This document shows positions 7,206 to 17,393 of a stretch of 64,000 nucleotides of DNA, piece after piece. How positions within the stretch are numbered: the stretch's first letter is position 1; each line of letters starts with the position of its first letter. The DNA lies in the NCBI RefSeq assembly GCF_024360925.2, contig NZ_CP113517.1, positions 3,751,001 to 3,815,000 on the forward strand, read 5' to 3'. Below the pieces are notes generated by a model. The model had not been told where the DNA came from and ran no database searches. It saw only the letters and a list, made by a program, of their open reading frames with translations. The stretch is from Methylomonas rapida. Its GTDB lineage: Bacteria > Pseudomonadota > Gammaproteobacteria > Methylococcales > Methylomonadaceae. A program made the translations under genes and the position numbers.

Positions 7206-9447
7206 ACAATGCAAGCAGCACTCGTTCCGGCGTCATTGGCGCATCAAAGTCGGCTTGCCACCCCGGATTGAAGGCCTGTATGGCCTTGGTCAGCGCAAAA
7301 TAAACCGCAATACCGTACATTAAAGGCGGCTCGCCGACGGCTTTGGAATGCAGCAAGCCCGACGGATTGTCTGCATTCTCTAAAAAGTTTACATCTATTT
7401 CCGGAGCAAAATGCATGTCCGGAATCTTGTATACGCTCAATTTGCCGGTCTGCAGCCGGCCGCCGGCGTCGTACGCCACCTGTTCCAGCGTCATCCAACC
7501 CAATCCCTGCACGACCGCGCCTTCGATCTGGCCTCTATCGATGATTTCGTCCAAGGGTTTACCGTCGTCGTGCACGATGCTGACCCGGTCGATGCAATAG
7601 CGGCCGCGCAAACAATCGACGGTCACTTCGACCGAAGCACAACCATAAACATGGTAGACAAAGGGATGGCCCTTGTTGACCGTCCGGTCGAAGAATACAT
7701 CCGGCGTCGCATAATGGGCGTGAGCGGACAGCGCCGTCCGCGCCAGGTAAGCCTGGCTGATCAGTTTGTTCCAGGACAGATCGGTCGGCTGGCCTTGGTA
7801 AACGACACGCTCGTTTTCGATGCTTAGTCGCGAGACCTCTGTGTTCTCCAATAAACCGGCCGCGACCGTCAATAACCTTTGTTTGATTTGCGAACAGGCC
7901 ATGCGCGCGGCCTGACCGTTCATGTCGGCGCCGGTGCTGGCGGCGGTCGGCGACATATTTGCGATGCGGCCGGTATTGGTGCTTTCGATCTTGATCCGCT
8001 GCTCGGCAATGCCGAAGGTTTGGGCGACGACTTTGACGAGCTTGCTTTTGACGCCCTGCCCCATCTCCACCGCGCCGCAACTGACATTGACGCTGCCGTC
8101 GGCATAGACGTGCACCAGTGCGTCGGCCTGATTCAAAAACGTCGCGGTAAACGAGATGCCGAAGCAAATCGGCATGATCGCCATGGCTTTTTTTTCCAGG
8201 GTATGCGTGGCATTAAACGCGTCTATCTCCCGTTGGCGCTGGCGCCAAGCGAAATTCTGCTCGGCTTGCGCCCAACTGGATTCGGTCTGGCAACGTTGCG
8301 CCGGCATGCCGTAATAAAAGCTATCGCCTTCTTTCAGCAAGTTGCGCCGTTGCAGTTCGCTGGGTTCGACGCCCATGGCTTGGGCAGCCTTGAAAATCGC
8401 CGCTTCCAATGCAAACATCGCCTGCGGCCCGCCGAAACCGCGGAACGCGGTATTGGGCGGCAAGTGGGTGCGACAACTCACCGCACTGACTTGCATGTTC
8501 GGAGTGTAATAGGCATTGCCGGCATGAAACAGCGTGCGTTCCAGAATCGCCAGCGACAAATCGGCATAGGCACCGGCGTTTTGATAAAAATCCACCTGAT
8601 AAGCCAGTATCTTGCCGTCCGCATCCAGGCCCAGTTTGAAATCCGCCTCATAGGGATGGCGCTTGCCGGTGATGTTGCAATCCTCGTCGCGGCGCAACGT
8701 CAGTTTGACCGGGCGCTGCAGATGTAAAGCCGCCAGCGCCACCATCGCCGCAAACGGCGTGGCCTGCTCTTCCTTGCCGCCGAAGCCGCCGCCCAATCGT
8801 AATACGTCAACTTCCACCTGATGCATGGCCAAGCCCAGCATCCGGGCGATGATGCGTTGCGTCATGCCGGGCGATTGCGTGGCCGAAAACACTTTCAATC
8901 CTCGATTTTCCAACGGATAGGCGATCGCAGCCTGGGTTTCCAGATACATGTGTTCCTGGGCGCCGGTCCGCGCCGAGCCTTCGACGATCCATGCGCATTC
9001 GGCAAAAGCGGCCTCGACATCGCCGCAAGCGAATAGCCGTTTGGGTGCGATGTGCAATCCTAAGCCGTCCGCTGCGCGGGCGTCGAAAACCGCCGGCAAA
9101 GGCTGATAATCGACTGTCACCAAGGCTGCGGCCTGCCGGGCTATGCTTGCAGATTCGGCCACGACCAAGGCTAAAACCTGGCCGTGGTAAACCACTTCCT
9201 TATCGGCCAGTAATACCTCGTCGGTGGCGACATTGCCGACCTGGTTCTGGCCAGGAATGTCCGCGGCGGTGAAGATTTTGACGACGCCCGGCAAGGCGTG
9301 CGCCGCTTGTGTATCCAGTTTCTCGATCAGGCCGTGCGCCAGCGTAGACAGTACCGGTTGCAGGAACAAGCAATCGGCTGGAGCCGGCAGATCGTCAGTA
9401 AACTGCGACGCCCCCATCGCGTGTAATGCGGCATCATCCAAGCGCAT
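7180..9447 (-). CDS. xdhB: Xanthine dehydrogenase, molybdopterin-binding subunit
   Basis: 755 residues, the usual length of the separate XdhB subunit that oxidises hypoxanthine to xanthine and xanthine to urate. The N-terminal 'hammerhead' domain (GASQFTDDLPAPADCLFLQP, then VVKIFTAADIPGQNQVG) is followed by the Mo-binding domain with QEHMYLETQAAIAYP, FSATQSPGMTQR, LRLGGGFGGKEEQATPFAA, the NTAFRGFGGPQ loop and the C-terminal KAVGEPPLMYGIAVYFAL containing the catalytic glutamate. It overlaps xdhA by 14 bp. The N-terminal Met follows directly from the small-subunit gene, matching the two-gene organisation of bacterial XDH. Confidence 0.95.
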   Translation of the reverse strand: MRLDDAALHAMGASQFTDDLPAPADCLFLQPVLSTLAHGLIEKLDTQAAHALPGVVKIFTAADIPGQNQVGNVATDEVLLADKEVVYHGQVLALVVAESASIARQAAALVTVDYQPLPAVFDARAADGLGLHIAPKRLFACGDVEAAFAECAWIVEGSARTGAQEHMYLETQAAIAYPLENRGLKVFSATQSPGMTQRIIARMLGLAMHQVEVDVLRLGGGFGGKEEQATPFAAMVALAALHLQRPVKLTLRRDEDCNITGKRHPYEADFKLGLDADGKILAYQVDFYQNAGAYADLSLAILERTLFHAGNAYYTPNMQVSAVSCRTHLPPNTAFRGFGGPQAMFALEAAIFKAAQAMGVEPSELQRRNLLKEGDSFYYGMPAQRCQTESSWAQAEQNFAWRQRQREIDAFNATHTLEKKAMAIMPICFGISFTATFLNQADALVHVYADGSVNVSCGAVEMGQGVKSKLVKVVAQTFGIAEQRIKIESTNTGRIANMSPTAASTGADMNGQAARMACSQIKQRLLTVAAGLLENTEVSRLSIENERVVYQGQPTDLSWNKLISQAYLARTALSAHAHYATPDVFFDRTVNKGHPFVYHVYGCASVEVTVDCLRGRYCIDRVSIVHDDGKPLDEIIDRGQIEGAVVQGLGWMTLEQVAYDAGGRLQTGKLSVYKIPDMHFAPEIDVNFLENADNPSGLLHSKAVGEPPLMYGIAVYFALTKAIQAFNPGWQADFDAPMTPERVLLALYGKNISPA

Positions 9448-10855
9448 GCAAGTCCTCCCAGCGAATCAGCTCCGGAAACAGTTTCAAGAAATGCGCGAAG
9501 AACAGTTGCCTGAACAACAAGCGCTTATATTCGATGGAGCCACGCAGATCGCCAATAGGCGCAATCTCGGTTTGGGCGATTGCCGCCGCGGCAAGCACGG
9601 TTTTAGCGTTGATCGCTTTGCCGCGCAGATAATCGCAGACCGTCGCCAGATACAGCGGTAGCGGCGCCACGCCGCCTGCCGCCAAATGCACATGATCAAT
9701 CACGCCATTGGCTAACCCAATCGACAGCGCGGAATTGACGCTGGCAATGTCCAAGTGCATGCGTTTGCAGACTTTTTCGAAACTGAAACTCGCCACGACA
9801 TTGACGGCGATTTCAGCGATGCGCTCGCCGGACTGCAGGGCGGTTTGTTTGTAGGCCAGGAAAAATTCGCGCAACGGCAGGCGCCGGCGCGAACCTCGCT
9901 TTTCCAGGATCAATTCCGCATCCAGCGCCAGAAAAAACACCGCCAAATCGGCGATCGGCGAGGCATTGGCCAGATTGCCGCCCAGCGTGGCATGCTGGCG
10001 TATCGGTGCCGAACACAGCAGCTGCAAGTCTTCGGCGATGCTCGGCAGCAGCTCTTGCAATACCGGCGACGTCCGCAGTTGTTCGATAGTGGTCCCGGCG
10101 GCTATGCGGCAGCGCTCACCGTCCAGGCGTATACAATCCTGATCGGCAATCCGGGGTAGAAATTGCAGGTTTGCAGCATTTGCGGTTTTAGCTTGATGCA
10201 CCATCAAATCGGTGCCGCCGGCTACCAAAATCCCTGTTTCCTTGGTTTGAGAGACAGCAGGCGTGGGCGCCGGTAAGCTCGCCAATTGAGCTTCGATATC
10301 GGCAAAATACGCGGGTAACAAGCGCCATTGCAGACAATCGTCTAGCCGCTTTGCCGGCTGCGATCGGGCCAAATCGAACTGTTCGCACAGTTGCTGAATC
10401 GCTCGTTTGATGCCGGCGTAACCGGTGCAGCGACAAAGGTTACCGGCCACCGCTTCGAGCGCCGCATCGACCTCCGAAGTCGGGCTATTCAGGAAAAACG
10501 CCGTCAGCGCGACGACGATGCCGGGCGAGCAGAAGCCGCATTGGATGCCGCCCTGCTCGACCAAAGCCTGTTGGATAGGATTTGGCTTAGTGCCGCTCAA
10601 GCCTTCTATCGTGACCACATGCCAGCCTGCCAGCGCGCCCAACGGCACCAGGCAAGCCGTCGCCGGCCGATAGACCAGCTTGCCGCTCTCGCGTGTGCCG
10701 AGCAAGACCAGGCAGGCTCCGCAATCGCCCTCGCGGCAACCTTCCTTGCAGCCGGTCAAATGCTGGCTGCCGCGAAGGATGTCCAACAGTGGCGTACTCT
10801 CTAAAGTCCGTTCGGTGACGACGGTTTGGTTCAGTAAAAAAGTGATAATGCTCAT
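9434..10855 (-). CDS. xdhA: Xanthine dehydrogenase, Fe-S/FAD subunit
   Basis: 473 residues. An N-terminal plant-type [2Fe-2S] domain has the cysteine pattern C..G.C.AC (GCREGDCGACLVLLG). A second [2Fe-2S] domain has QCGFCSPG and NLCRCTGY. These are followed by the FAD domain (ILVAGGTDLMVHQAK, then ATLGGNLANASPIADL) and the CO-dehydrogenase flavoprotein C-terminal domain. It passes electrons from the Mo site of XdhB to NAD+ or another acceptor. It starts 3 bp after the stop of the adenine deaminase gene and overlaps xdhB by 14 bp, so the genes are almost certainly cotranscribed. Confidence 0.95.
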   Translation of the reverse strand: MSIITFLLNQTVVTERTLESTPLLDILRGSQHLTGCKEGCREGDCGACLVLLGTRESGKLVYRPATACLVPLGALAGWHVVTIEGLSGTKPNPIQQALVEQGGIQCGFCSPGIVVALTAFFLNSPTSEVDAALEAVAGNLCRCTGYAGIKRAIQQLCEQFDLARSQPAKRLDDCLQWRLLPAYFADIEAQLASLPAPTPAVSQTKETGILVAGGTDLMVHQAKTANAANLQFLPRIADQDCIRLDGERCRIAAGTTIEQLRTSPVLQELLPSIAEDLQLLCSAPIRQHATLGGNLANASPIADLAVFFLALDAELILEKRGSRRRLPLREFFLAYKQTALQSGERIAEIAVNVVASFSFEKVCKRMHLDIASVNSALSIGLANGVIDHVHLAAGGVAPLPLYLATVCDYLRGKAINAKTVLAAAAIAQTEIAPIGDLRGSIEYKRLLFRQLFFAHFLKLFPELIRWEDLHALG

Positions 10856-10858
10856 GGC

Positions 10859-12520
10859 TCACACCGCCAGCAGGGTGAATTCGAAGCGTTGACCGTCGAA
10901 CAAGCCCTGGTCGCTGAGCTTCAGCTCCGGTATGACCAACAAGGCCATGAACGACAGAGTCATGAACGGCGCCCGCAACGGCGAGCCCATCTGTTTGGCC
11001 AGCTGGTCCAACTCGGCATAGCGATTTGCCACGCCGTCGCCGGCGGCATCGCTCATCAAACCCGCGATCGGCAACGGCAAGCTATGGATTTGATCGTCAC
11101 AGACACAGGCGATACCGCCTTGGCTGGCGATGACGCTGTTTACCGCCCGGCAAACCGAATCGGCATCGCAGCCGACCGCGATGAGGTTGTGGGAATCGTG
11201 GGCGACGCTGGAAGCCAAGGCACCCTGGCGCAAGCCAAAGCCATTGATGAAAGCGACGGCCGGCTGGGCCGGTTGGTAACGGTTCACGACCACCAGCCAG
11301 AGCAGGTCTCTTTCCAGATCGGGTACGATGCAGCCGTCGCGGACTTTGGGCGCCAGCTGCAATTGCCGGGTCAGCAATTCGCCGTCCAGAGCCTGGATGA
11401 CTCGAATCGGCTGACCGGAATCAGCAATTTGCAAATCGGCTGCTTGCACGGGACGGGCATTGAAGCAGTTGATGATTTGCGGCTTGCTCGATGGCAATAG
11501 CGATAGGCCATATTCTGCGACCAAGCGGCCTCTTATCCAGGTTTTGACTGGCTTGAGTGTGGTCAAATTGGCCAGCAGCACCGCGTCCATGCTATCGCCA
11601 GCCCGCAGTTGCCCGACCGGCAAATCATAATGATCAATCGGATTCAGGCAGGCGCATTGAAGTACGTCGAATACATCATGGCCGTGCGCAAGCGCGCGGG
11701 CCACCAATTGGTTGATGTGGCCGGCCTGCAAGTCGTCCGGATGCTTGTCGTCGCTGCACAGCATCACTTGGTCGGGATAGCGCCCGATCAAGGGATGCAA
11801 GGCTTCGAAATTGCGCGCGGCCGAGCCTTCGCGGATCAAAATCTTCATGCCGCAGGCCAATTTGGCTTCGGCTTCCTGCAAGCTGCTGCATTCGTGGTCT
11901 GTCGTGATGCCGGCTGCAGCATAACGCGCAGCCTCTTCCCCACTCAAACCGGGCGCGTGGCCGTCGATCGGCAAGCCGAAGCGGCGCGCCAAAGCCAGTT
12001 TGGCCAGCACCTCGGGGTCGCCATTCAGTACGCCGGGATAATTCATCATCTCCGACAAATAGCGGATTTGGCCACCTTCGAATAGCGCCTGGATTTGGTT
12101 GACATCCAACGTGGCGCCGGCGGTTTCGAACGGCGTGGCCGGCACGCAGGACGGCGCGCCGAAAAAGAACTTGAACGGGGTATCGCTGGCATCGTTCTGC
12201 ATGAATTCGATGCCGGCGACGCCGAGCACATTGGCGATTTCGTGCGGATCGGAAACGCAAGCCACCGTCCCATGGCGGACTGCCAAGCGGGCGAATTCGC
12301 TCGGCGTCAGCATCGAGCTTTCGATATGCACATGGGCGTCGATGAAGCCTGGAATCAAATACGGCAGGCTGGGATCGGCCGGGCCGAGTTCGTTGATGAC
12401 TGTTATGTTGCCGTCGCGCCAAGCCACTTCGGCGCGCGCAATGCGCCGTGCCTGGATTTGCACGACATTGGCTAGCAATGAACCGCTGGAGGAAGCGGGC
12501 GCTGAATTCGTTTCCGGCAT
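10859..12520 (-). CDS. ade: Adenine deaminase
   Basis: 553 residues, the usual size of the amidohydrolase-type adenine deaminase that converts adenine to hypoxanthine and ammonia. The metal-binding signature PGFIDAHVHIESSM is at about residues 58-71, followed by VACVSDPHEIANVLG, IDGHAPGLSG and CSDDKHPDD. The C-terminal half has the Ade-specific GLRQGALASSVAHDSHNLIA and GGIACV segments. It is the first gene of the minus-strand purine operon, feeding hypoxanthine to XdhAB. No guanine deaminase, purine permease or uricase gene is in the window. Lying divergent from lysC, its promoter must be in 12521-12734; no clear box was identified. Confidence 0.95.
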   Translation of the reverse strand: MPETNSAPASSSGSLLANVVQIQARRIARAEVAWRDGNITVINELGPADPSLPYLIPGFIDAHVHIESSMLTPSEFARLAVRHGTVACVSDPHEIANVLGVAGIEFMQNDASDTPFKFFFGAPSCVPATPFETAGATLDVNQIQALFEGGQIRYLSEMMNYPGVLNGDPEVLAKLALARRFGLPIDGHAPGLSGEEAARYAAAGITTDHECSSLQEAEAKLACGMKILIREGSAARNFEALHPLIGRYPDQVMLCSDDKHPDDLQAGHINQLVARALAHGHDVFDVLQCACLNPIDHYDLPVGQLRAGDSMDAVLLANLTTLKPVKTWIRGRLVAEYGLSLLPSSKPQIINCFNARPVQAADLQIADSGQPIRVIQALDGELLTRQLQLAPKVRDGCIVPDLERDLLWLVVVNRYQPAQPAVAFINGFGLRQGALASSVAHDSHNLIAVGCDADSVCRAVNSVIASQGGIACVCDDQIHSLPLPIAGLMSDAAGDGVANRYAELDQLAKQMGSPLRAPFMTLSFMALLVIPELKLSDQGLFDGQRFEFTLLAV

Positions 12521-12734
12521 GGTGCTAATCCGTTAGTGGTTATTTTTATGGATCGAGTATAGCCCAGCACGGAGGATAGCGGGTTTTATCAATGATGGGT
12601 TCTGTTACGGCGCCAACTCGCGTTAAAATAGCAGGCCGCTTAGGCGACATCATTTTCTTTGCTCGAAACAACTATCAGCATGACGCTGGTTAAAACAAAA
12701 AGTCTTTCATAGAGCCAACTAGGTCAATAAACAC

Positions 12735-13955
12735 ATGGCATTGTACGTTTTTAAATTCGGCGGCACGTCCGTCGGTTCGGTCGAGCGCATTAAAGCCGTC
12801 GCCGAGAAAGTCAAAAAGGCCCACGAGGCGGGCGATCAGATCGTGGTGGTGGTTTCGGCGATGAGTGGCGAGACCAATCGCCTGGTGGCGCTGGCCAAGG
12901 AGATGCAGCCGCAGCCGACCGACCGCGAGCTGGACGTATTGCTGTCCACCGGCGAGCAGGTCACCATCGCCTTGTTGGCCATGGCGCTGCATAACCTCGG
13001 CGTAGAAGCACGTTCCTATACCGGCGCCCAGGTGCGCATTTTGACCGACAGCGCCCATACCAAGGCCCGCATTCGCGAGATCGACGAAGCCAAGATGCGC
13101 GCCGATTTGAATGCCGGCCGGGTCGTCGTCGTGGCGGGTTTTCAGGGTGTCGATGAACATGGCAATATCACGACTTTGGGCCGCGGTGGTTCCGATACCA
13201 CAGGCGTTGCGCTGGCCGCGGCGTTGAAGGCCGACGAGTGCCATATCTATACCGACGTCGACGGCGTCTACACCACCGATCCGCGCGTGGTGCCCAAAGC
13301 CCGCCGCCTCGATCGCATCACCTTCGAGGAAATGCTGGAAATGGCCAGCCTGGGTTCCAAGGTCTTGCAGATCCGCTCGGTCGAATTCGCCGGCAAATAC
13401 AATGTCAAATTGCGCGTGTTGTCTTCGTTCATGGAAGGCAACGGCACCCTTATTACCTACGAGGAATCAGAAATGGAAAAAGCGTTAATTTCGGGCATCG
13501 CCTTCAACCGCGACGAGGCGAAACTGACCGTGACCGGCGTTGCCGACCTGCCCGGCGTGGCGTCGAAAATCCTGGGGCCGATCGCCGCCGAAAACATCGA
13601 AGTGGACATGATCGTGCAAAACATTTCCGCGCACGGCACCACCGATTTTACCTTTACCGTCAATCGCAACGACTTCACTCGCGCTAAAAACGTGCTGGAA
13701 GGCCTGTGCGCCGGCTTGGGCGACAACACCACAGTCATCGGCGACGACAGCATCGTCAAGGTGTCCATCGTCGGCGTCGGCATGCGCTCGCATGCGGGTA
13801 TCGCCAGCACCATGTTCAAGGTATTGGCCGACGAAGGCATCAATATTCAGATGATTTCCACCTCCGAAATCAAGATTTCTGTGGTCATCGACGAGAAATA
13901 CCTGGAGTTAGCCGTGCGCGCCTTGCACAAAGCCTTTGGCTTGGATCAGGAATAA
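12735..13955 (+). CDS. lysC: Aspartate kinase
   Basis: 406 residues, a monofunctional aspartokinase of the alpha/beta-overlap type. It phosphorylates aspartate as the first step to lysine, threonine, methionine and diaminopimelate. The N-terminal kinase signature KFGGTSVGS is at residues 6-14, with [12 protein letters not shown] and [20 protein letters not shown] following. Two C-terminal ACT domains (about 265-335 and 345-406) are present, typical of lysine/threonine feedback control. The length without a homoserine dehydrogenase domain fits the type found in Pseudomonas and methylotrophs. It is a single-gene unit with its own terminator. No lysine riboswitch fold is recognisable upstream. 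Confidence 0.96.
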   Translation: MALYVFKFGGTSVGSVERIKAVAEKVKKAHEAGDQIVVVVSAMSGETNRLVALAKEMQPQPTDRELDVLLSTGEQVTIALLAMALHNLGVEARSYTGAQVRILTDSAHTKARIREIDEAKMRADLNAGRVVVVAGFQGVDEHGNITTLGRGGSDTTGVALAAALKADECHIYTDVDGVYTTDPRVVPKARRLDRITFEEMLEMASLGSKVLQIRSVEFAGKYNVKLRVLSSFMEGNGTLITYEESEMEKALISGIAFNRDEAKLTVTGVADLPGVASKILGPIAAENIEVDMIVQNISAHGTTDFTFTVNRNDFTRAKNVLEGLCAGLGDNTTVIGDDSIVKVSIVGVGMRSHAGIASTMFKVLADEGINIQMISTSEIKISVVIDEKYLELAVRALHKAFGLDQE

Positions 13956-13973
13956 GTTTCGACTCAAAAAATC

Positions 13974-14010
13974 AAGCCTCGGCAATCGGTTTTTGCCGAG
14001 GCTTTTTTTA
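13974..14010 (+). terminator. Rho-independent terminator between lysC and the Fic gene
   Basis: Perfect 12-bp stem AAGCCTCGGCAA / TTGCCGAGGCTT (13974-13985 and 13993-14004) with a 7-base loop, followed by a T run. It is flanked by A's on the left and T's on the right, so it can also serve the convergent gene on the minus strand. Confidence 0.9.
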
Positions 14011-14018
14011 CAGGCTGG

Positions 14019-14819
14019 TCAAAGTTTTTGCTCGCCTAATAAAAAGTAATCGAGCGAATCGGCTTGAGCTTGTACGCGATCAAACAGCCGTTGCGCGTTG
14101 TGCAGCGCCTGTTCGGCGATAAAGCCAAACCATGCATTTTTGTCCGCATCGGATTGCGCGTTGGCGAGGGCTTGGCAATAGGCCGCACGGCCGACATCGT
14201 CGTCGTTGATGCTGAGCAAGGGATAACCTTCTTCCAACAAAATCAGATTCATCGCCAGCCTGGCGCAAAGGCCGTTGGCCGTCGGGAAAGGTTGCAAAGT
14301 TTCCAGGCGCAGCAGGATTTCGGCGGCGAAAACGATAGGATGTAAAAAAGCCCCCTCCAAGCGCGTCCAACGCATAAAGTCAGCCATTAATCCTGCCAAG
14401 TCTTCTGGTGGCGTGGCCGCTTGACCATTGGCCAGCGTAGCCGCCTGGGTACGATAACTGCCAGCTTGCTGCCGGTTTAACGCTTTCGATAATAGCGCAT
14501 GCAGTTGCTTCAGCAATTCTTCGGATAACAAAGCATGTTCGCCGGCTTGTTCGCGTATGAACTGTATGGCTTGATAATGGTTTAGCGCCGCCAGGTTTTC
14601 CGCCATCGACTTGCCCGGCAGCATCAGGCCCGTGCGTATCACCAGTTCCGTTTCTCTTAGGCTCAACGAACTGCCTTCCAGATGGTTGCTGTGGTAAGTA
14701 TTTTCGATCGCCTGAGCTTGCAGCCAGGCTTGCTCTTGCAAGCGGCTGTGCCATTGCAGTTCGGCTTTCAATAAGTCGATTTCGCTGAACAGCAATTCCA
14801 GATTGTCGATTTGCGCCAT
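14019..14819 (-). CDS. Fic/DOC family protein with degenerate catalytic motif
   Basis: 266 residues of the Fic fold. Near the N-terminus S44-N-H-L-E48-G matches the class II inhibitory motif (S/T)xxxE(G/N), and the surrounding helix is normal. The catalytic loop, canonically HPFx(D/E)GNGRxxR, reads QPFPTANGLCAR at residues 176-187: the essential His is Gln (codon CAA), the Asp/Glu is Thr, the first Gly is Ala and the phosphate-binding Arg is Leu. AMP transfer is therefore unlikely, although the fold and inhibitory helix are intact. It may be a pseudoenzyme or a binding protein. It stands alone, convergent with lysC. Confidence 0.8.
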   Translation of the reverse strand: MAQIDNLELLFSEIDLLKAELQWHSRLQEQAWLQAQAIENTYHSNHLEGSSLSLRETELVIRTGLMLPGKSMAENLAALNHYQAIQFIREQAGEHALLSEELLKQLHALLSKALNRQQAGSYRTQAATLANGQAATPPEDLAGLMADFMRWTRLEGAFLHPIVFAAEILLRLETLQPFPTANGLCARLAMNLILLEEGYPLLSINDDDVGRAAYCQALANAQSDADKNAWFGFIAEQALHNAQRLFDRVQAQADSLDYFLLGEQKL

Positions 14820-14840
14820 CTAAGCTCTCCTGATTCATCT

Positions 14841-15008
14841 TAAAAACGGCAGTAAGTCCACGAAAATCACGAAATACACGAAAGAAATCGTTGCGTTATG
14901 AAGCTTATCGATTATCGATTCACCTGTTCGGAGCTGCTATTAGTGCGATAACTGTTTGAAACTTTTCGTAATTTTCGCGTGCTTCGTGGACCAAATGATT
15001 TTTCTAGG
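14841..15008 (+). repeat. Dispersed ~170-bp repeat, copy A
   Basis: Begins with AAACGGCAGTAAGTCCACGA and ends with GTGGACCAAATGATTTTTCT. It is the inverted counterpart of the sequence at 31248-31416. Both carry a (C)ACGAAAATCACGAA-type end at each side, a GTTATGAAGCTTATCG-type middle and a CTGTTTGAAA block. The ends are inverted repeats of each other (TCCACGAAAA / TTTTCGTGGA-like), so the unit could fold on itself or be a non-autonomous mobile element. It fills the gap between the Fic gene and tgt. Confidence 0.75.
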
Positions 15009-15016
15009 CTCATCGC

Positions 15017-16671
<1,655 letters not shown>

Positions 16672-17155
16672 GGTCGGGTATTTACTCAGTGAAAACAGGG
16701 GATTGGTCGGTTAAACAAACCGGCCATTATAATTGAGCCGAAAGGCGATGCGTTGAATTCTGTTTGGACGAAACAGAAAAGTTTCGGCGAGTCGCGCAAG
16801 TTGTAGGGTACGCATTGCATACCAAATAAAGGCTTATTCGCCCCCATCGACCGATTCGAACCGCTCCGCCAGATCCGCGCCCTAATGCGAAGGATAATGC
16901 CCCGCGCGAACGAAGCGATGAAAATTCATGTTGCGAATTGTGGAGGTGTTTAAATCAGTCGGCAATTCAGCGTAGGGTACGCATTGCGTACCAATTTAAG
17001 GCCGACCCGGTGCGCAAAGCAGAAGGTACGCGGTGCGTATCTACATGGCTTTTGGATGACCACGCCGCTCTGGTTCCCACGGTCCTCCGTGGGAACCCGT
17101 ACTGCGTGTTGAAGGCTGGTATGCATTCCCACGCAGGAGCGTGGGAACGAGAAAA

Positions 17156-17206
17156 CGTAAAAAAGTAAGAGCCGCCCGGTACATAGCAACGCCGATAATT
17201 CGCCAT
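17156..17206 (-). pseudogene. 5' remnant of a REP-associated (RAYT) transposase
   Basis: Reading from the ATG at 17206 gives MANYRRCYVPGGSYFFT, identical to the start of the RAYT fragment at 26950-27240. After 17 codons the homology stops at a GAGAAAA/GTTCCCACG palindromic repeat. Only the N-terminus survives, so it is not functional. Its flanking REP units are the expected partners of this transposase family. Confidence 0.7.
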
Positions 17207-17383
17207 CGCAAACCCCGTTTGCAGAAATTCATGTTGCGAATTGTGGACGTATTTAAATCAGTCGGCAATTCAGTGTAGGGTACGCATCGTGTACCAATCG
17301 AAGGCCGAGCCGGTGCGCAAAGCAGAAGGTACGCGGTGCGTACCCTACATGGCTTTTGGATGACCACGCCGCCCTGGTTCCCA

Positions 17384-17393
17384 CGGTCTTCCG
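17384..17393 (+). repeat. Outer target-site duplication, left copy
   Basis: CGGTCTTCCG lies directly outside the left terminal repeat of IS copy 1. The identical 10-mer, in the same orientation, lies directly outside the right end of IS copy 2 (25262-25271). A 10-bp duplication is normal for the IS4 family. Confidence 0.8.

Larger units (their letters stand above)
16803..17393. repeat. REP-type repeat region between the membrane-protein gene and the IS element
   Basis: Contains a half unit at 16803-16823 and two complete units (16972-17045 and 17275-17348). In each complete unit GTAGGGTACGCATTGCGTAC and its inverted partner (GGTACGCGGTGCGTA...) flank a ~30-bp spacer. Each unit belongs to a longer direct repeat of about 160 bp: 16925-17090 and 17228-17393 both begin TTCATGTTGCGAATTGTGGA and end at a GGTTCCCACGG palindrome. 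The same GTACGC units recur at 21063-21090 and 27297-27376. The first copy continues uninterrupted to 17160, while the second is broken by the IS element. No gene is supported in 16672-17393 apart from the transposase remnant listed separately. Confidence 0.8.

Noticed and set aside
7879..8727. 282-codon plus-strand open frame opposite xdhB
   Set aside because: High-GC shadow frame; the xdhB motifs are continuous on the minus strand.
12521..12734. Lysine riboswitch upstream of lysC
   Set aside because: The leader is short and I could not find the conserved lysine-riboswitch core or a terminator/antiterminator pair.
16925..17393. CRISPR array
   Set aside because: The repeats are long, only two full units exist, and the inside is palindromic REP and transposase remnant rather than regular spacers; no cas genes are nearby.
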